A model generated the notes under the pieces. That model saw only the letters and a list, made by a program, of their open reading frames with translations. It searched no databases and had not been told where the DNA came from. From the NCBI RefSeq assembly GCF_016806065.1, contig NZ_CP032405.1:3128001-3192000 (forward strand): DNA of 64,000 nt, read 5' to 3'. A program made the translations under genes and the position numbers. The first letter of the stretch is position 1. Each line of letters opens with the position of its first letter. This document shows positions 62,274 through 64,000 of the stretch, piece after piece. The stretch is from Rhizobium rosettiformans. GTDB taxonomy: Bacteria; Pseudomonadota; Alphaproteobacteria; Rhizobiales; Rhizobiaceae.

Positions 62274-62750
62274 TCAGTTGCTCGCCCGTTCGACCTTGAT
62301 GTCGCCAAGCTCGTCGATCAACACCGTCCATTCCTCGACACGTTCGGTCTCCGGCGAGGTCCTCAGATAGACAGTGGCGAAGAATCCAGGCGTTGCGGCA
62401 ACGCCGGTCATGCTTTCGGGGCGAATGCCCGTGACATAGGGTTTGATGGCCGTGAACTCTTCGAGTTCGACGCTCTCGACAAGCCTGAGCCCGGCTTCGC
62501 CTGAGGCGATCATCTGCAGATGGATGCGGGCCGTCCGATCCGCCTGGCGGATGGCGACCAGCTTGTAGTAGCCGCGTTCACCGGCCTCGACCGGCGTATC
62601 GACACCCGCAACACCTTCCGGACCCGATTCCCAGTAGCCGCCGCTGATCACGAATGTGGCGGTCACGGGGAGCTCATCGATCTCGTCTGCGATCACCGGA
62701 GCGGATAAGAGCAGGGGGACCAGCAGGGCGAAGAGGGCGAGAAGCTTCAT
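62274..62750 (-). CDS. Secreted hypothetical protein
   Basis: 158-residue protein with a clear signal peptide (MKLLALFALLVPLLLSAPVI, cleavage after VIA-DE). The mature part is acidic and beta-rich (ATFVISGGYWESGPEGVAG, RTARIHLQMIASGEAGLRLV, then ERVEEWTVLIDELGDIKVER). No cysteine pairs or known domain are seen. It lies 8 bp downstream of nadK on the same strand, probably one transcript. The ATG at 62750 opens the signal peptide. Confidence 0.72.
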   Translation of the reverse strand: MKLLALFALLVPLLLSAPVIADEIDELPVTATFVISGGYWESGPEGVAGVDTPVEAGERGYYKLVAIRQADRTARIHLQMIASGEAGLRLVESVELEEFTAIKPYVTGIRPESMTGVAATPGFFATVYLRTSPETERVEEWTVLIDELGDIKVERASN

Positions 62751-62758
62751 GGTGAACC

Positions 62759-63532
62759 TCAATCGGAAAACTGTTCGGCAATGATTCGGTCGGACCATGA
62801 GCGGTCGGGATCCGACAGGATGCGCGCCGTCGTGTCCTCCGACTGCGCGATCTCCACCCGAAGAACCGATTTGACCTCCGTGTGGTCCGCCACCGCGTTG
62901 ACCGGCCGCTTCTCCGGCTCCAGCACCTCAAGCACCACGGTGACCTTGTCGGGCAGCAACGCCCCGCGCCAGCGCCGCGGACGGAAGGCGCTGACGGGTG
63001 TGAGCGCCAGGAGCGGTGCCTCCAGCGGCAGGATAGGCCCATGGGCCGAAAGATTGTAGGCGGTCGAGCCGACCGGCGTCGCCACCATCAGGCCGTCGCA
63101 GATCAGCTCCTCCAGCCGGACTTGTCCGTCGATTATGACCCGGAGCTTGGCTGCCTGATAGGACTGCCGCAGCACCGAGACCTCGTTGATCGCCAAAGCG
63201 AAGGAGACCGACCCGTCCGCATTGCTCGTCGTCATCTTCAGCGGGTGAAAATCATTCTCGACCGCCGCCGAGATCCGCTCGGTGAGCTCGTCCGTCGAAT
63301 AATCGTTCATCAGGAAGCCGACGGAGCCGCGGTTCATGCCGTAGATCAGCTTGCCGCTGTTCATCGTGTCATGCAGGGTCTGCAGCATGAAGCCATCGCC
63401 GCCGAGTGCCACGATGACGTCGGCCTCGGCCGGCTCGGTATGGCCGTAGCGGCGAATCAGCTCATTGCGCGAAGCCTGGGCTTCGTCCGTATTGGAGGCG
63501 ATGAAGGCGAGCGACCGGAACGTGCGAGACAT
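62759..63532 (-). CDS. nadK: NAD kinase
   Basis: 257-residue enzyme that phosphorylates NAD to NADP. The GGDG motif is in [20 protein letters not shown], with NE/D segments and [20 protein letters not shown] nucleotide-binding block. The start at 63532 gives [20 protein letters not shown], matching rhizobial NadK; the longer upstream frame has no family match. It is followed by a small secreted-protein gene. Confidence 0.94.
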   Translation of the reverse strand: MSRTFRSLAFIASNTDEAQASRNELIRRYGHTEPAEADVIVALGGDGFMLQTLHDTMNSGKLIYGMNRGSVGFLMNDYSTDELTERISAAVENDFHPLKMTTSNADGSVSFALAINEVSVLRQSYQAAKLRVIIDGQVRLEELICDGLMVATPVGSTAYNLSAHGPILPLEAPLLALTPVSAFRPRRWRGALLPDKVTVVLEVLEPEKRPVNAVADHTEVKSVLRVEIAQSEDTTARILSDPDRSWSDRIIAEQFSD

Positions 63533-63726
63533 GGCGAGCCCTGATGAAATGTCGCCAAGTGGTACATGACATCTACCTGTAACCACAAGCCGTTTTGCCC
63601 CGGAATCGGTTCGGCGCACCGGCGGGCGAAGCACTTGGCCTTCGGTCGCTTATTCACCATTTCCGCTAACCCTGGCCCGATTTTTTGCTTTACCGCAAAC
63701 CGATTTCCGCCTAAACACCCCGCACT

Positions 63727-63802
<76 letters not shown>

Positions 63803-63887
63803 CTTCTCAGCACACATTGTGTTTTTTCCCATTGTCCTGACAGGCACTTCTTTGGCATGGTCTCGGCCGACAGCCGATGGAGACCCG

Positions 63888-64000
63888 ATGCGCGAGACGT
63901 TTCATGCCGGCCTGGCTTTGGCCGCCACAGCCCTGTTTCTACTGCCGGCCGAGAGCCGGGCTGCCGACATCAAATATGCGTGTGAAGACGGCACGACCCT
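63888..64000 (+). CDS. MliC-like lysozyme inhibitor, N-terminal part (partial)
   Basis: The window ends 113 bases into this gene. Translation reads a signal peptide MRETFHAGLALAATALFLLP with a cut near AESRAADI, followed by KYACEDGTT, the YxCxxG start of the MliC/PliC (lysozyme inhibitor) domain. GGAG lies 4 bases before the ATG's neighbourhood. The rest is outside the window, so the family call is tentative. Confidence 0.55.
   Translation, partial: MRETFHAGLALAATALFLLPAESRAADIKYACEDGTT

Overview
The window is chromosomal core DNA of an alphaproteobacterium in the Rhizobiaceae (Rhizobium/Agrobacterium/Sinorhizobium group). The evidence is the high GC content and the gene order dnaE, dinB, divK-pleD, rpmG, rnr-topA, dprA, plsY, pyrX-pyrB, gatCAB, aat-accCB-aroQ, rne, amiC, mrcA, prfB. 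DivK and PleD, an NDUFA12-type complex I protein, and an RNase E with an acidic insert in its S1 domain also fit this group. The identification rests on recognition of protein families; no search was run.

Layout. 1-9.1 kb: end of dnaE, an L,D-transpeptidase, DUF1275, a cysteine-tagged DinB, a HAD protein with DUF3572, the cell-cycle/c-di-GMP pair divK-pleD, a 750-bp intergenic stretch holding a probable structured small RNA, rpmG and an MFS transporter. 9.3-23.6 kb: DUF983, rnr-topA, dprA, plsY, a dihydroorotase-like gene without metal ligands coupled to pyrB, an AidB-type acyl-CoA dehydrogenase, an AEC transporter, ruvX and a YjdM-like protein. 23.7-33.2 kb: an MBL-fold hydrolase, gatC, gatA and gatB. 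Between gatA and gatB lies a patch of small accessory genes: two GNAT genes, a ParE/RelE toxin with antitoxin, a YjhX/TopAI-like toxin and DUF1294. After gatB come more GNAT genes, an NDUFA12 homologue and DUF2155.

33.2-46.6 kb looks accessory. It carries a PAS-HWE histidine kinase, a terminal oxidase module (fused CoxA-CoxC, CoxB lipoprotein, CtaG, CopD-like, DUF2231), a YdeP-type molybdopterin oxidoreductase, a phospholipase D protein, a MerR regulator with its own 19-bp-spacer promoter, and a HigBA-like toxin-antitoxin pair. Core synteny resumes with aat-accC-accB-aroQ, a DsbA-family protein, an aminotransferase, a GNAT gene, rne, amiC, mrcA, prfB, a methyltransferase, a secreted protein, nadK, tRNA-Thr and the start of an MliC-like gene.

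Most notable points: prfB has a complete programmed +1 frameshift site; the oxidase subunit I has Gln where the K-channel Lys is expected; the YjhX toxin gene is divergent from a GNAT gene, recalling E. coli YjhX/YjhQ; PyrX has lost the catalytic residues; coxB and a DUF2231 gene start 30 bp apart with Shine-Dalgarno sequences forming an inverted repeat; and there is an unannotated structured RNA candidate near 7.4-7.6 kb.
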